64,000 nt of DNA from an uncultured Eubacteriales bacterium (GCA_934503195.1 CAKSVM010000003.1:1-64000); one strand, 5' to 3'. Shown: positions 35,252-45,057, counted from the first letter of the stretch. Notes: generated from the sequence alone by a model not told the origin. Numbers and translations are program-made.

Positions 35252-36688
35252 ATGAAACGCACAACTTCCACAGCACTTCTCCTCTTGTTCGCGCTCCTCG
35301 CTTCCTCCTGCGGCACGCCCGAAAATCAGCCTCCTGCCGAAACTTCCGGCGATCAGACGTCGACCGACACACCCGAAATCGCCGAATCGCTCGGTCTCCC
35401 GTCCGATTTGAACTACGGTGACGCCGAATTCACCTTTCTTACCCGCGATCCCGCCAAAATGACATGGGTCTACCCGCAGCTCGACGTCGAAACCTCGACC
35501 GGAGACGTCCTGAACGACGCGATTTATTCGCGAAACCGCCGCGTCGAAGAGCTTCTGAAGGTCAAAATCAGCGGCGTCGAGGACGACGCCTATGAAACGA
35601 CCGTCAAAAACATGATTCTCGCCGGAGACGACACGTACGACATCATTCAGTTGAACGACCGCGACGGCTTGTCGTTCGCACAGGAGGGATTGGTTTATTC
35701 AATAAGCGATCTGAAATACGTCGATCTCGACAAGCCGTGGTGGAGTCAAACGCTGAATTCCGCGCTTTCGATCGGAAACAAACAGTATTTTGCGTACGGC
35801 GACTACAATCTGACGACCTACGATTACACGCACGTGCTGGTTTTTAACAAAGACGTCGCTGAAAAGTATTCACTCGGTAATATTTACGACACAGTTTTTG
35901 AAGGCAAGTGGACCTTCGATACATATGCCGAGCTTTCGAAAAAGACGACGCATGACCTCAACGGCGACAGCAAAATGGATGAAAATGACATTTACGGGCT
36001 TATTTCACAGCCGAAACACGTCCTTCCCTGCTTCTGGATCGGCGCGGGAGTCGAATCCGTCGCGAAAAATTCAGACGACATCCCGGTTTTTGACCTCGAC
36101 AAGAACGAAAAGTTCCGGAGTGTCATCGAAAAAATCTTCGGAATCACGTGGGACGACGGCAGTTGGTGCAACGTCGAAGGTATGTCGACCGCGCTGTTCG
36201 AGTCCGGCCACTCGCTCTTCATGGACACGAGCTTCAATCTCGTTTCGAGACTGCGCGACATGGATTCCGACTTCGGAATCATCCCCTACCCGAAGTTCGA
36301 CGAGTCGCAAACAAACTACTATTCGCGCGTCGAGGGCGGAATGGTGACGATTATTCCCAAAACAAACGATAAACTCGACATGACCGGAGCCGTTCTTGAG
36401 GCTCTCGCGTACGAATCGCGTCAGCTCGTGATCCCGGCCTACTACGACATCGCGCTGAAGGGCAAGTACGCGCGCGACCCCGAGTCGATCGAGATGCTCG
36501 ACCTGATCTTCGCCGGGCGAATCTACGACCTCGGCGACACGTATTGGTGTGCGGTTCTGCGCGACGGAATCTTTCAGGATATGTTCAAAACGAACAACCG
36601 CGATTATTCGTCAATCGTCGCAGGCGTGAAGCCGAAGATCGAAAGCGAGATTCAGAAGACGGTCGAGGCCTTCGCCGCGCTCAAATAA
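35252..36688 (+). CDS. Solute-binding-like lipoprotein 3 (orphan, with calcium loop)
   Basis: 478 residues. The lipobox is ASSC with Cys20, followed by a short Pro/Thr/Asp linker and the family domain. Landmarks are GDVLNDAIYSRN (84-95), LAGDDTYDI (123-131), DKPWW (160-164) and a calcium loop D-L-N-G-D-S-K-M-D-E-N-D at 235-246, in which the usual Gly at position 6 is Ser. FGIIPYPKFDESQ follows. It is divergent from an AraC regulator and is the first of three paralogs in 5.5 kb. There is no permease nearby. Confidence 0.86.
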   Translation: MKRTTSTALLLLFALLASSCGTPENQPPAETSGDQTSTDTPEIAESLGLPSDLNYGDAEFTFLTRDPAKMTWVYPQLDVETSTGDVLNDAIYSRNRRVEELLKVKISGVEDDAYETTVKNMILAGDDTYDIIQLNDRDGLSFAQEGLVYSISDLKYVDLDKPWWSQTLNSALSIGNKQYFAYGDYNLTTYDYTHVLVFNKDVAEKYSLGNIYDTVFEGKWTFDTYAELSKKTTHDLNGDSKMDENDIYGLISQPKHVLPCFWIGAGVESVAKNSDDIPVFDLDKNEKFRSVIEKIFGITWDDGSWCNVEGMSTALFESGHSLFMDTSFNLVSRLRDMDSDFGIIPYPKFDESQTNYYSRVEGGMVTIIPKTNDKLDMTGAVLEALAYESRQLVIPAYYDIALKGKYARDPESIEMLDLIFAGRIYDLGDTYWCAVLRDGIFQDMFKTNNRDYSSIVAGVKPKIESEIQKTVEAFAALK

Positions 36689-36703
36689 TTTCGTATACAG
36701 TTA

Positions 36704-36735
36704 CAAAAAAACGCCGCGTAAAGCGGCGTTTTTGT
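36704..36735. terminator. Bidirectional terminator after lipoprotein 3
   Basis: A7-CGCCGC-gtaaa-GCGGCG-T5 between convergent genes. Confidence 0.87.
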
Positions 36736-37613
36736 CATTTCATCCGATTTTCATCCAGCATATCGCGCGTCAGCTTGCGGAACTGACCGGGCGTGACGCC
36801 GCACGAATTCTTGAAGCACTTGATAAAATAGCTCGTGTCGGGGATGCCGATTTCAAGTCCGACCTCAGTGACCGAAAGTCCGCGGCGGTCGAGCAGCAGA
36901 TTTTCGGCGAGATTGAGCTTGCAGCGCAGGATAAGCTCGTTCGGGGTACAGCCGAGTTCGGCGCGGAGCTTGTGGCAGAGAAGGCTGTGGCTGATATGCA
37001 AAAAATCTGCAATCGCGTAGGGCGAAATGTCCTCGGAGATATGATCCTCGATGCAGCTCTGCACCGCCGCGAGGAACTCCGAGACGTTCTGATTCTTTTC
37101 GCGGTTGTAGAGGCGGTAGATCATGTCGTGTATGCGGAGGATGGAGGCGCGCGCCAAAAGCTCCGATTCTGACGTTGTATAGTACTCAAAAAGCCGCTCG
37201 AACTCACTTTTTATCTCCGGAAGCAGCTCATCATCCGAAAACAGACAGCGTTTCGGGTCAATTTCGCCGTCAAACGTCGTCAGAAAGCGTATGTTACGCA
37301 TCGTCAGTCCCGGCTGATAGATGATTGAGGTCGGATATCTGAGAACATATGTCACATATTTTCCCGAAAATTCGCTGACAGTTCCGTGTAAAGTGTGCGG
37401 TGGAACCACAAGAACCATTCCCGGTTCGGTCACAAGACGCTTTCCGTTTATCTGATAAGCTCTGTGATTTTCGACCTGATACGCGATTTCAAACGAGTCG
37501 TGCCAATGATCGTCCACCACGTCAAGTTCAAGCGGCATACATTGGCGGTCAATCATATAATCATGCTTATCCTTATGAACGAAATGTCCTATAAAGCTTG
37601 ATTTTTCATACAT
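36735..37613 (-). CDS. AraC-family transcriptional regulator
   Basis: 292 residues. The N-terminal cupin half has DDHWHDSFEIAYQVENHRAYQ and VVPPHTLHGTV; the C-terminal half has ISPYAIADFLHISHSLLCHKLRAELG and LSVTEVGLEIGIPDTSYFIKCFKNSCG with the closing TPGQFRK. It is divergent from lipoprotein 4, separated by 109 bp, and is the likely regulator of that gene. The cupin half differs from the other AraC proteins here, so its effector may differ as well. Confidence 0.92.
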   Translation of the reverse strand: MYEKSSFIGHFVHKDKHDYMIDRQCMPLELDVVDDHWHDSFEIAYQVENHRAYQINGKRLVTEPGMVLVVPPHTLHGTVSEFSGKYVTYVLRYPTSIIYQPGLTMRNIRFLTTFDGEIDPKRCLFSDDELLPEIKSEFERLFEYYTTSESELLARASILRIHDMIYRLYNREKNQNVSEFLAAVQSCIEDHISEDISPYAIADFLHISHSLLCHKLRAELGCTPNELILRCKLNLAENLLLDRRGLSVTEVGLEIGIPDTSYFIKCFKNSCGVTPGQFRKLTRDMLDENRMK

Positions 37614-37722
37614 ACGTAATTTTCCTTCAGATTTGTCGCATTTTCAAACATATATATTATAGCACATTCGAGCAAAAAATGCTATAATATTTTTACAAAA
37701 TTTACAATTCTGGAGGAAAACC

Positions 37723-39201
37723 ATGAAGAAAAAACTCGCGTTTATCGCGGCTCTGCTGGCCGCGGCACAACTTTTCGCGTGCGGAAGCGAAGGGACGGCC
37801 GAAAATACGTCCGACCCCGTCTCAACGACGACCACGGAGGCGGGCGGTGAAACACGTCTTTCGACTCTGCCCGAAAATCTGAATTTCGACAAGACCGAAG
37901 TCAAGATTCTCTACTGGCTCGGACAGGGCGAATGTGCTTATGAACAAACCGGAGATATTGTCGACGACGCGCTCTACAATCGGAACATAGCGGTCGAGGA
38001 CCGCCTTGGCGTAAAAATTACGGATATTGAGCGCGCTTTCACTTGGGACACCCGCGCGGAGTACATCGACGTAATCCGGCAGAGCGTAATGGCCGGAGAC
38101 GACTCTTTCGATATCGTCAGCGGCCACTACTATGTGATGCCTATGCTGATTCCCGACGGCGTTCTGCTTCCGCTCAACGAGACGAAATACATCAACTTCG
38201 AAAACCCATGGTGGGTTCATGGACTTGTCGAAGAGACCGCGATCGGCGGAAAAGTCTATCTGGCGTCGGGCGAAATTTCGATTTCCAACATCAAAGAGCT
38301 GAGCTGTTTCTTCTACAACAAGCGACTTGTTGAGGAATACTCGATCGAAGATCCCTACAAGCTCGTCGATTCCGGCGAATGGACGCTTGACAAGCTGATA
38401 AAGCTAACCTCTGACATCTATTCCGACCTCGACAACGACGGAAAAAAGTCGATCAACGACCTCTACGGATGCTATTTCTACAACGATAACGCAATCTACC
38501 CGATGCTGACCGGAGCCGGGATCCAGCTGACAACGCTCAACAAGGACGGCTATCCCGAGCTGACCTTCGGAACCGAAAAGATGATTGAAGTGATGGACAA
38601 GCTCTCGGATTTCATACAAAACGCTGAAGGCTCACTTCTCCCCGGCTATGTTTCCGGATTTGGTACAGGCGGCGCAGGCGGAATCGACATTAAAAACGCC
38701 TTCGCGAACGGACTCGGAGTGTTCACAACCGGACTTGTTCGCGACGCGGCAAACATTTATAACGCTATGAAAGACGATTTCGGTGTCCTCCCAACCCCGA
38801 AATACGACGAAAATCAGGAGAAATACCTGACACTCCTCAACGAAAACTGCACACCGTTCGGAATCACCGCCACAGCGAAGAATCTCGACGCGGTTTCGGC
38901 GGCTATGGAAGCTCTCTGCGAGGAAAATCACTACACAGTGTCGCCCGTGTACTTTGAAACCGCGCTGAAGGTCAAGTATTCACGCGACGACGAATCCGCA
39001 AAGATGTTTGACCTTATCCGCGAGTCGGCGACCTACGATTTTGGGCGTCTTTACGGCGGCGCGGCCGGAGTTTCGCTCAGCATCGATATAAAAGGCGCGG
39101 TAAAAAATGATACAAGCTGGGCTTCGACTTACGCGTCGAAGAAAGACGCCGCCAAAGCCGCGATCGACAGCTTCATCGAAAGTGTGAAAAGCCTCGGTTA
39201 A
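37723..39201 (+). CDS. Solute-binding-like lipoprotein 4 (orphan, with calcium loop)
   Basis: 492 residues. The lipobox is LFAC with Cys20. The family landmarks are QTGDIVDDALYNRN (75-88), MAGDDSFDI (123-131), NFENPWW (158-164) and a calcium loop D-L-D-N-D-G-K-K-S-I-N-D at 235-246. FGVLPTPKYDENQEKY and KVKYSRDDES close the domain. GGAGG precedes the ATG by 7 bp and TATAAT lies near 37682. It is closest to lipoprotein 5, which converges on it, suggesting that a duplication produced the pair. Confidence 0.86.
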   Translation: MKKKLAFIAALLAAAQLFACGSEGTAENTSDPVSTTTTEAGGETRLSTLPENLNFDKTEVKILYWLGQGECAYEQTGDIVDDALYNRNIAVEDRLGVKITDIERAFTWDTRAEYIDVIRQSVMAGDDSFDIVSGHYYVMPMLIPDGVLLPLNETKYINFENPWWVHGLVEETAIGGKVYLASGEISISNIKELSCFFYNKRLVEEYSIEDPYKLVDSGEWTLDKLIKLTSDIYSDLDNDGKKSINDLYGCYFYNDNAIYPMLTGAGIQLTTLNKDGYPELTFGTEKMIEVMDKLSDFIQNAEGSLLPGYVSGFGTGGAGGIDIKNAFANGLGVFTTGLVRDAANIYNAMKDDFGVLPTPKYDENQEKYLTLLNENCTPFGITATAKNLDAVSAAMEALCEENHYTVSPVYFETALKVKYSRDDESAKMFDLIRESATYDFGRLYGGAAGVSLSIDIKGAVKNDTSWASTYASKKDAAKAAIDSFIESVKSLG

Positions 39202-39226
39202 TCACATATCCGGATTCAAAACCGAT

Positions 39227-39256
39227 AAAAAATCCGCCTTGCGGCGGATTTTTTTG
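39227..39256. terminator. Bidirectional terminator between lipoproteins 4 and 5
   Basis: A6-TCCGCC-ttgc-GGCGGA-T7 between convergent genes. Confidence 0.88.
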
Positions 39257-39264
39257 TTGTGTTT

Positions 39265-40722
39265 TCAGTCCAGTTCCTTGAGCTTTTCAAGCGTAGTATC
39301 AAGCTTCGTCTGCGAAGTCGGCTCCCACGAGGCCATGAACGAAGCCCAGTTCGAGTCGAGCGTCGCGACTTTTCCCTTGAACGTGTTCTGCGGGTCGCCG
39401 ATCGCCATCGTGAACGAGGTCGCGAAGCTGAACGTGACCGACGATTTGATCAGATCGAACATCTGCGAAGTCTCGTCGTCGCGCGAATACTTGACCTTCA
39501 GCGCGGTCTCGAAGTAGGCCGGCGAAACGGTTCGGTAACTTTCGGACGCGAAGCATTCGAGAACGGCCGCCGACATCTGCGCGTCGTTCGCCGTCTTCGG
39601 GATGCAGAAGCTCGAATAGGTCGCGCGCGCCGTCGTGCGATACTCTTCCTGCGCATCGTCGTACTTCGGGAAGGGGATCACACCGTAATCAAACGCGCTG
39701 ATATCGCGGTAGGTCGTGGTGTCCTTGAATTCTCCGGTGCAGAAAAGCACGCGGCCCTCCTTGAACGCGGTGTCGAAGGCCTCTTCATCCTTCTTTCCGG
39801 TGATAAACGAATTGTTGTCCTTGAAGAGCGACACGAGTTTCTGCTCCGCGTCGACGACTTTTTCGGAACTGAATATATATTTTGACGGATATCCGTCCGC
39901 GTCGCGCTGTAAAATCGGCAGATTGAACGAATCGAGGAAGCCGTAGAGCTGGTTGAAGCTTCCGGTCGCGAATCCGAACTGATCCTTCGCGGACTTCAGA
40001 CCGTCGCCGTCGAGATCAGAATAGACGTCCTTAGTAAGTTCGACGACCTTATCAATCGTCCATTTTCCGCTGTAATCGGCGCAAAGTTTCTTGTTGTAGA
40101 ACACGCACATCATGCCATTGATCAGTCCGAGCGACGCGTCGCCCGACGCGAACCAGAGCTTCCCGTCGACCGCAAGTTCGTCGAGCAGGCCGTTCGACCA
40201 CCATGGCTTCTCAAAATCAAGGTAATCGAGCGTGCTGAGGTTGGTCAGAAGTCCGTCGAGCGTCAGCGTCGCGAGCTGATTCGACAGCACCGCGCAGAGA
40301 TCGTACGCGCCGTCAGACGCCATGACGCTCTGCTTGATCGCGCCGTTGAAGGTGTCGCGGTCGCCCCACTCGCCGGGCATCGTGATGTAATTCAGCTTGA
40401 CGCCGATTCGCTCTTCGATTTTAGAATTTCGTTTCACGAGCGCGTCGTCGACAATGTCTCCGGTCTGCTCATCGACGAAGAATTCGGTCGGAGCGACCTT
40501 TTCGCGGACGAGAATGTTAAAAGTTTTGCCGCCGAAATTTGTGTCGGCCGGGATCGAATCGAGCAAAAATCCGTTGGCGTCGTGCGTGTTGTCGATCGGC
40601 TCGGCGGTCGTTTCGCCCGAAGGCGTCGTTGTCGTTGAGCCGCCCTGACTCGGCGAATCGCCGCAGGCGGCCAGCGAAGCGAGCATTGAGACGAGGATGA
40701 GGGTTGAAATGAGTCTTTTCAT
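39265..40722 (-). CDS. Solute-binding-like lipoprotein 5 (orphan, with calcium loop)
   Basis: 485 residues from the ATG at 40722, chosen because GAAGG precedes it and the signal peptide begins there; a TTG seven codons upstream is unlikely. The lipobox is LAAC with Cys20. Landmarks are EQTGDIVDDALVKRN (85-99), MASDGAYDL (134-142), DFEKPWW (169-175) and a calcium loop D-L-D-G-D-G-L-K-S-A-K-D at 236-247. KVKYSRDDET near the C terminus is nearly identical to lipoprotein 4. No adjacent AraC gene; the next gene upstream is a GH63-like enzyme. Confidence 0.86.
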   Translation of the reverse strand: MKRLISTLILVSMLASLAACGDSPSQGGSTTTTPSGETTAEPIDNTHDANGFLLDSIPADTNFGGKTFNILVREKVAPTEFFVDEQTGDIVDDALVKRNSKIEERIGVKLNYITMPGEWGDRDTFNGAIKQSVMASDGAYDLCAVLSNQLATLTLDGLLTNLSTLDYLDFEKPWWSNGLLDELAVDGKLWFASGDASLGLINGMMCVFYNKKLCADYSGKWTIDKVVELTKDVYSDLDGDGLKSAKDQFGFATGSFNQLYGFLDSFNLPILQRDADGYPSKYIFSSEKVVDAEQKLVSLFKDNNSFITGKKDEEAFDTAFKEGRVLFCTGEFKDTTTYRDISAFDYGVIPFPKYDDAQEEYRTTARATYSSFCIPKTANDAQMSAAVLECFASESYRTVSPAYFETALKVKYSRDDETSQMFDLIKSSVTFSFATSFTMAIGDPQNTFKGKVATLDSNWASFMASWEPTSQTKLDTTLEKLKELD

Positions 40723-40882
40723 GATTTTTCCTTCTATAATCAAAGCATTTTCGCGGAGCGAATGTCAGTAATGCTGTATCAATTATAGCATAAAAATCAA
40801 GATATGTCAATAGCTTTTTGAGAAATCAAGCAATTTTTGAGTGGGTGATTGCATAAATCGAGCAATACATTTGTAAAAACTG

Positions 40883-42088
40883 TTACGAAAGCTTCAGCCT
40901 TTTTGCCGCATAGATGTAGAACAGCATACAGCTCGAATACCATTCGGACGACGGCGACGGCGCGCCCGAAATCGGGTCAAGCTCCTGACCGAACTTCATC
41001 TCGTCGAAGCATTTTGTCCAAGCTTCGACCCACATTTTGCAGATGTAATCGAAGTCTTCTGAATAACCAAAATCATCCATCCAGCGCGTGCAGCGAAGGT
41101 CAATAAGTCCCTCGGTGAAGTAGCCCCAGCAGTTTCTTTCAGCGTGTCCAGCCGTAGAGGGATCGCAGACCGCCATCGACGGGAATGGATACTTTGTCCA
41201 GAATTCATCCGGATTTTTAAGATGCTTATTGTAGATTTTGTTGATCATATCGGCATCCTCAGCCGGATCAAGCACCTTTTCGAGGAAGAGATGCAGGATT
41301 GTCGACGAAAGGAATTTGCGCTTGTTCCCCGCTCTGTCGACGTCGTAAAAGAACGCGTCATCGGGGTCATAACAATACCGAAACAGTCTTTCCTTCACGT
41401 CTTTGGCACGCGCGAGATACTTGGATTCCGTGTTAAAAAGTCCAAGTTTATTCGCCATTTTCGCAATCGCGATTTCGGTCACGTAGAGATTGCAGTTCAT
41501 GTCGACCGCGAGAATCGGCGTGATCCCGTCGTCGTCGGGCAGAACCGCCGCGTCGTCGCACTTGTTTCCGGGATGCGCCATGCCCGAGAGCCGCCCGCTG
41601 TTGTCGTGTCCGGTGTCAAAGCCGACGAACATTTCGACGAGTCCGCGCCCGGTGGTCATCCGGTTCGCGCGGAGCCAGCCTTCCCACTTCACCGACGCGT
41701 CGAACGCTTTGTGAAGCAATTTTTCATCTTTCGCCATTTCCGCGACTTCAAAGCAGAGCGCAGCGAACGATACGCATTCCTGAATCTGCGAGTAACCGAC
41801 CGGATTTTTACAGTTCTTCGCCTTGGCCGTGTCGAGGACAAAGCAAGGAAGCTGTCCTTCCGGAGTCTGCTTGTCGATGAAAAGTTCGATCGTATTTATC
41901 GCGATGCTGAGATATTCAGGGTACATTTTAGCGTAAAATACCGAATCGTAGACGTGTTCAAGCCAGATTCCCGGATAAGTGGTCGAGATGAGAAAGAGCG
42001 GCTTATCCATTCCTTCGAAGCAGGCGATGTGCTGCGTTCTGATCCGCTCCTCCGCCGCCGCGGCGAGTTCCTTTATCGTATGTTCCAT
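40883..42088 (-). CDS. Putative (alpha/alpha)6-barrel glycosidase (GH63/trehalase-like)
   Basis: 401 residues. The order YPGIWLEHVYDSVFYAK, TPILAVDMNCNLYVTEIAIAKMA, FFYDVDRAGNKR, NCWGYFTEGL and the C-terminal GAPSPSSEWYSSCMLFY matches the helical-barrel glycosidases of the GH63/GH37 (mannosylglycerate hydrolase-like) type. The catalytic acid is probably in IWLEHVYDS or VDMNCN, and the base near PSSEWYS. It has no signal peptide and is therefore cytoplasmic. It has the same orientation as lipoprotein 5, about 160 bp apart, so co-expression is possible but not certain. Specificity unknown. Confidence 0.68.
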   Translation of the reverse strand: MEHTIKELAAAAEERIRTQHIACFEGMDKPLFLISTTYPGIWLEHVYDSVFYAKMYPEYLSIAINTIELFIDKQTPEGQLPCFVLDTAKAKNCKNPVGYSQIQECVSFAALCFEVAEMAKDEKLLHKAFDASVKWEGWLRANRMTTGRGLVEMFVGFDTGHDNSGRLSGMAHPGNKCDDAAVLPDDDGITPILAVDMNCNLYVTEIAIAKMANKLGLFNTESKYLARAKDVKERLFRYCYDPDDAFFYDVDRAGNKRKFLSSTILHLFLEKVLDPAEDADMINKIYNKHLKNPDEFWTKYPFPSMAVCDPSTAGHAERNCWGYFTEGLIDLRCTRWMDDFGYSEDFDYICKMWVEAWTKCFDEMKFGQELDPISGAPSPSSEWYSSCMLFYIYAAKRLKLS

Positions 42089-42225
42089 TAGTGTAATTTC
42101 CTTTCACTTTTACGCTTGTTTTAATACTTCGATCATTATTATCATGCGCGCGTCAAGCGTTTCTTTACAATATATTATAGCATATCCATGCGCAAATTGC
42201 AATAGATTTCGCAAAAATTATTTTG

Positions 42226-42281
42226 CAACATATATTTTGCAACTTGCGTTGTATTATTTCTTCATTTTGCAACGTACGTTG
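42226..42281. repeat. Cluster B of CAAC-N4-GTTG palindromes upstream of yfhO
   Basis: caacttgcgttg at 42240-42251 and the perfect 14-bp palindrome GCAACGTACGTTGC around 42270-42281, 30 bp apart. A CAAC half-site is at 42226. They lie 45-86 bp upstream of the yfhO -35 box, within a 295-bp intergenic region that is otherwise AT-rich and without genes. Confidence 0.7.
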
Positions 42282-42325
42282 CGAATTGAAGATAAACATT
42301 TTGTCGATTTTTTTGGCAAAACCTC

Positions 42326-42354
42326 TTGAAATTATCCGAAATTTGTGCTATAAT
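42326..42354 (+). promoter_or_regulatory. Promoter of the yfhO-like gene
   Basis: TTGAAA (42326-42331), 17-bp spacer, TATAAT (42349-42354). Confidence 0.8.
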
Positions 42355-42383
42355 AGATGTATAATATCCTCGGAGGATTTCAC

Positions 42384-44975
42384 ATGAATTCAGCAAAAAT
42401 GCCGCAAAAACGGCTGAAAGCTTTGCAAAACAGCCCATTTTTCTTCCCGGCGTCATCATTTCTTATAACTTTTTGCGCGCTGACAATAGTTTTTGCGCTG
42501 ATCGGAATCACGCCGTTCGGCGACCGATCGTTTCTTGTGAGCGATATGTACTCGCAGTACTCAGCCTTTCTGAGCCATTTCAGGCGGACATTTTCTGAAG
42601 GTGGGAGCCTGATCTGGAGCAGTGAAATGTCGCTCGGCGGCGGCACTTTTGGCCTGTGGTCTTATTATTTGTTCAGTCCGTTGAATTTTCTGACGCTTCT
42701 CTTCCCAAAAGAAAGCATATCGACGGCAATCAGTCTGATAATCGCCTTAAAGCTCGCCTTCTCGGCAGCGACCGCGTCGATATTTTTCAGAAAAAGAACG
42801 CTCGCCCCGACTTTGACAATCGCGTTTTCGGCGTCATGGGCGATGAGCGGATACGCGACAATTTTCTCATTTAACATTATGTGGCTCGACGGGATGATTT
42901 TCCTTCCGCTGATACTCCACGGAATCGAAAAAATCGTCGAAAAAAAGCGCGATTTTCTATATATTTTCGCGCTGGCTGCCGCGATAATCACGAATTATTA
43001 CATCGGCTTCATGATATCCGTTTTCTGCTGTCTCTGGTTCGCGGTTCTACTTTTGGAAAGCGAGTCAACGGCGTCTGAAAATGTCCGAAAAATATGTCAT
43101 TTTGTAATGTCTTCGCTCCTCGCGGGCGGCATTTCGGGAGTCGTAATCGTGCCTGTTGCGTTCTCGTTACGAGGTGGAAAAGCTCAGCCGCCAAAATTGA
43201 CCGATTATCTTCCGGTTATCTTCCTGATCCTCACCGCTGTGATCGCGATCGCGTCATTTTATTGTGTCTTTTTATATAAAAATTCAAGCAAGATTTTCCG
43301 AGGAATTCTCGCAGCCGTCGGTGCCATTTCACTCGGAGCAAATATCGTTCTGCTTGCCGTTCTTGGCGCAAAGTTTGATTCCACGCTGATTTCAATGCTC
43401 TTTATCAGCTCCGAACACGGCAGTGACCTTCCCGGCGGGCCGCCGATGATCTACTGCGGCGTTGGCGCGACAATTCTCGCAATTGCTTCTTTTTATAAAA
43501 ACAGCTTGCCGATAAAGAGAAAATTTTCACTCGGCATCCTGCTCTTTTCGCTTATAATTTCAACGATTGTTCCGTCACTGAACCTGATATGGCACGCTTT
43601 CAACGCGCCTACTTGGTTTCTCTATCGCTACTCGTTTCTGATAATTTTCATCATTCTCACACTTGCCGCAGAATCCAGAAATCCGCATGACAGCTGGATT
43701 TTTGCCGGGTTCACAATGTCAGCTCTGGCCGCGTTCTCGCTTGGAGACAAAAACCGCTTCACGCTTTTGTTTGTCATAGTAAATGTCGTGTTGATCGCCC
43801 TTTACACGCTGATAATCCGCTCAAAAATATATGTCATTTTATCACTATGTATTTTTCTAGAAAGCACGTGTTCTACTTATGTAACCATACACCGTGTGAC
43901 GAACATCTGGACGTCCGATTCGTACTCATCCAAGCTGAAAAGCTTCATTGCCGAGACTTCCGATGTTGTAGTATCGATAAAGAAATCAGACCCGGATTTC
44001 TATAGAATCGAAAATCAGAATCCCCGCACGCTGAACGACGCGATACTCATCGGATACAACGGAATTTCGCATTACTCGTCGGCATTTTCGACAAAAACGA
44101 TCAATTATCTAATCTCACTTGGATTTTCCGGTTCAAATGCGTCGGCAAATTACAACGGTGGGACCTCAACCGCGGCCGATTCGCTTCTTGGAATAAAATA
44201 TATTCTCAAAAATTCGGACAAAAATTCCAGTGTCGAAATTTATAAAAATGAAACCGCGCTCGGTGTGGCTGTATTCGCGCTTGGCGATCTGCCATACGAC
44301 CTCAGCGGCGACCCATTTGAGCAGCTCGAAGCAACCTATTCTGCCCTGTGCGGGCGCGATATGGGGATATTTGACGAAATCTCTACATCAATCGAATCTG
44401 ATGATTATCACCAGCGTATCACGTTCGAACTCAATGCCGATGAGACATTATGTATGTGGGTCGAAATTCCTGTATTTCAATCTGCGAACTATTCACTGAA
44501 CGGCAGTGAGCCAAAGCCATTTCTCGACATGACAACGCACAAACTTATGAAGATTAGTTGTCGCAAGGGTACAAATATTATTGATATCGCATCGGAATAT
44601 AAGCTAAATATAACAGATATCAGGATATGTCGCGAGAATATTTCAAAGCTCGAAGAAGCGAAAAGTCTGCTAAAGAGTGCGGAAATTTCGATCGAAGGTT
44701 CAAAAATCCGGATTCGGAATCCCAAAAAAATTGACGGAACGCTGTTTATTTCGATTCCATTTGACGGCGCGTTCAAGATAGTTGCCGACGGTAACGATGT
44801 CATCGCGCGCGAGGTTTTCGGTGGACTGATCGCGCTCGAAACAAACGGCGCGACAGAAATCGTAATGCAGTACAAACTTCCGGGCTTAAAGCTCGGAGCC
44901 GCGCTGACCGGTCTCAGTCTCGCCGTGATTCTAATATTATGGAGTGCCGAAAAGTATAAAAAAATACAAATTTAA
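42384..44975 (+). CDS. YfhO-family multispanning membrane protein
   Basis: 863-residue membrane protein of the YfhO group (GT-C-like fold), linked in Bacillota to glycosylation of lipoteichoic acid or other surface polymers. Motifs are FLVSDMYSQYSAFLSHFRR near residue 50, SLGGGTFGLWSYYLFSPLN and SFNIMWLDGMIFLPLI, all typical. A dozen or so hydrophobic segments fill residues 15-520; then comes a large extracytoplasmic domain and a final helix near the C terminus. I chose the ATG at 42384 (GGAGG at 7 bp). An ATG at 42357 is only 3 bp after the -10 box and cannot be used. Two palindromes sit upstream. Confidence 0.88.
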   Translation: MNSAKMPQKRLKALQNSPFFFPASSFLITFCALTIVFALIGITPFGDRSFLVSDMYSQYSAFLSHFRRTFSEGGSLIWSSEMSLGGGTFGLWSYYLFSPLNFLTLLFPKESISTAISLIIALKLAFSAATASIFFRKRTLAPTLTIAFSASWAMSGYATIFSFNIMWLDGMIFLPLILHGIEKIVEKKRDFLYIFALAAAIITNYYIGFMISVFCCLWFAVLLLESESTASENVRKICHFVMSSLLAGGISGVVIVPVAFSLRGGKAQPPKLTDYLPVIFLILTAVIAIASFYCVFLYKNSSKIFRGILAAVGAISLGANIVLLAVLGAKFDSTLISMLFISSEHGSDLPGGPPMIYCGVGATILAIASFYKNSLPIKRKFSLGILLFSLIISTIVPSLNLIWHAFNAPTWFLYRYSFLIIFIILTLAAESRNPHDSWIFAGFTMSALAAFSLGDKNRFTLLFVIVNVVLIALYTLIIRSKIYVILSLCIFLESTCSTYVTIHRVTNIWTSDSYSSKLKSFIAETSDVVVSIKKSDPDFYRIENQNPRTLNDAILIGYNGISHYSSAFSTKTINYLISLGFSGSNASANYNGGTSTAADSLLGIKYILKNSDKNSSVEIYKNETALGVAVFALGDLPYDLSGDPFEQLEATYSALCGRDMGIFDEISTSIESDDYHQRITFELNADETLCMWVEIPVFQSANYSLNGSEPKPFLDMTTHKLMKISCRKGTNIIDIASEYKLNITDIRICRENISKLEEAKSLLKSAEISIEGSKIRIRNPKKIDGTLFISIPFDGAFKIVADGNDVIAREVFGGLIALETNGATEIVMQYKLPGLKLGAALTGLSLAVILILWSAEKYKKIQI

Positions 44976-45010
44976 CGTCATATCTTTCGGAGTAAATTGT
45001 GTCAAAAGTA

Positions 45011-45039
45011 TTGCATTTTTCGAGATAATGTGCTATAAT
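45011..45039 (+). promoter_or_regulatory. Promoter of the AraC regulator at 45058
   Basis: TTGCAT (45011-45016), 17-bp spacer, TATAAT (45034-45039). Confidence 0.78.
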
Positions 45040-45057
45040 ATATGCGGAGGTGTTGTT

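Noticed and set aside
44944..45057. Longer AraC start at 44944
   Set aside because: It overlaps the yfhO end and includes the promoter at 45011-45039; ATG 45058 has GGAGG.
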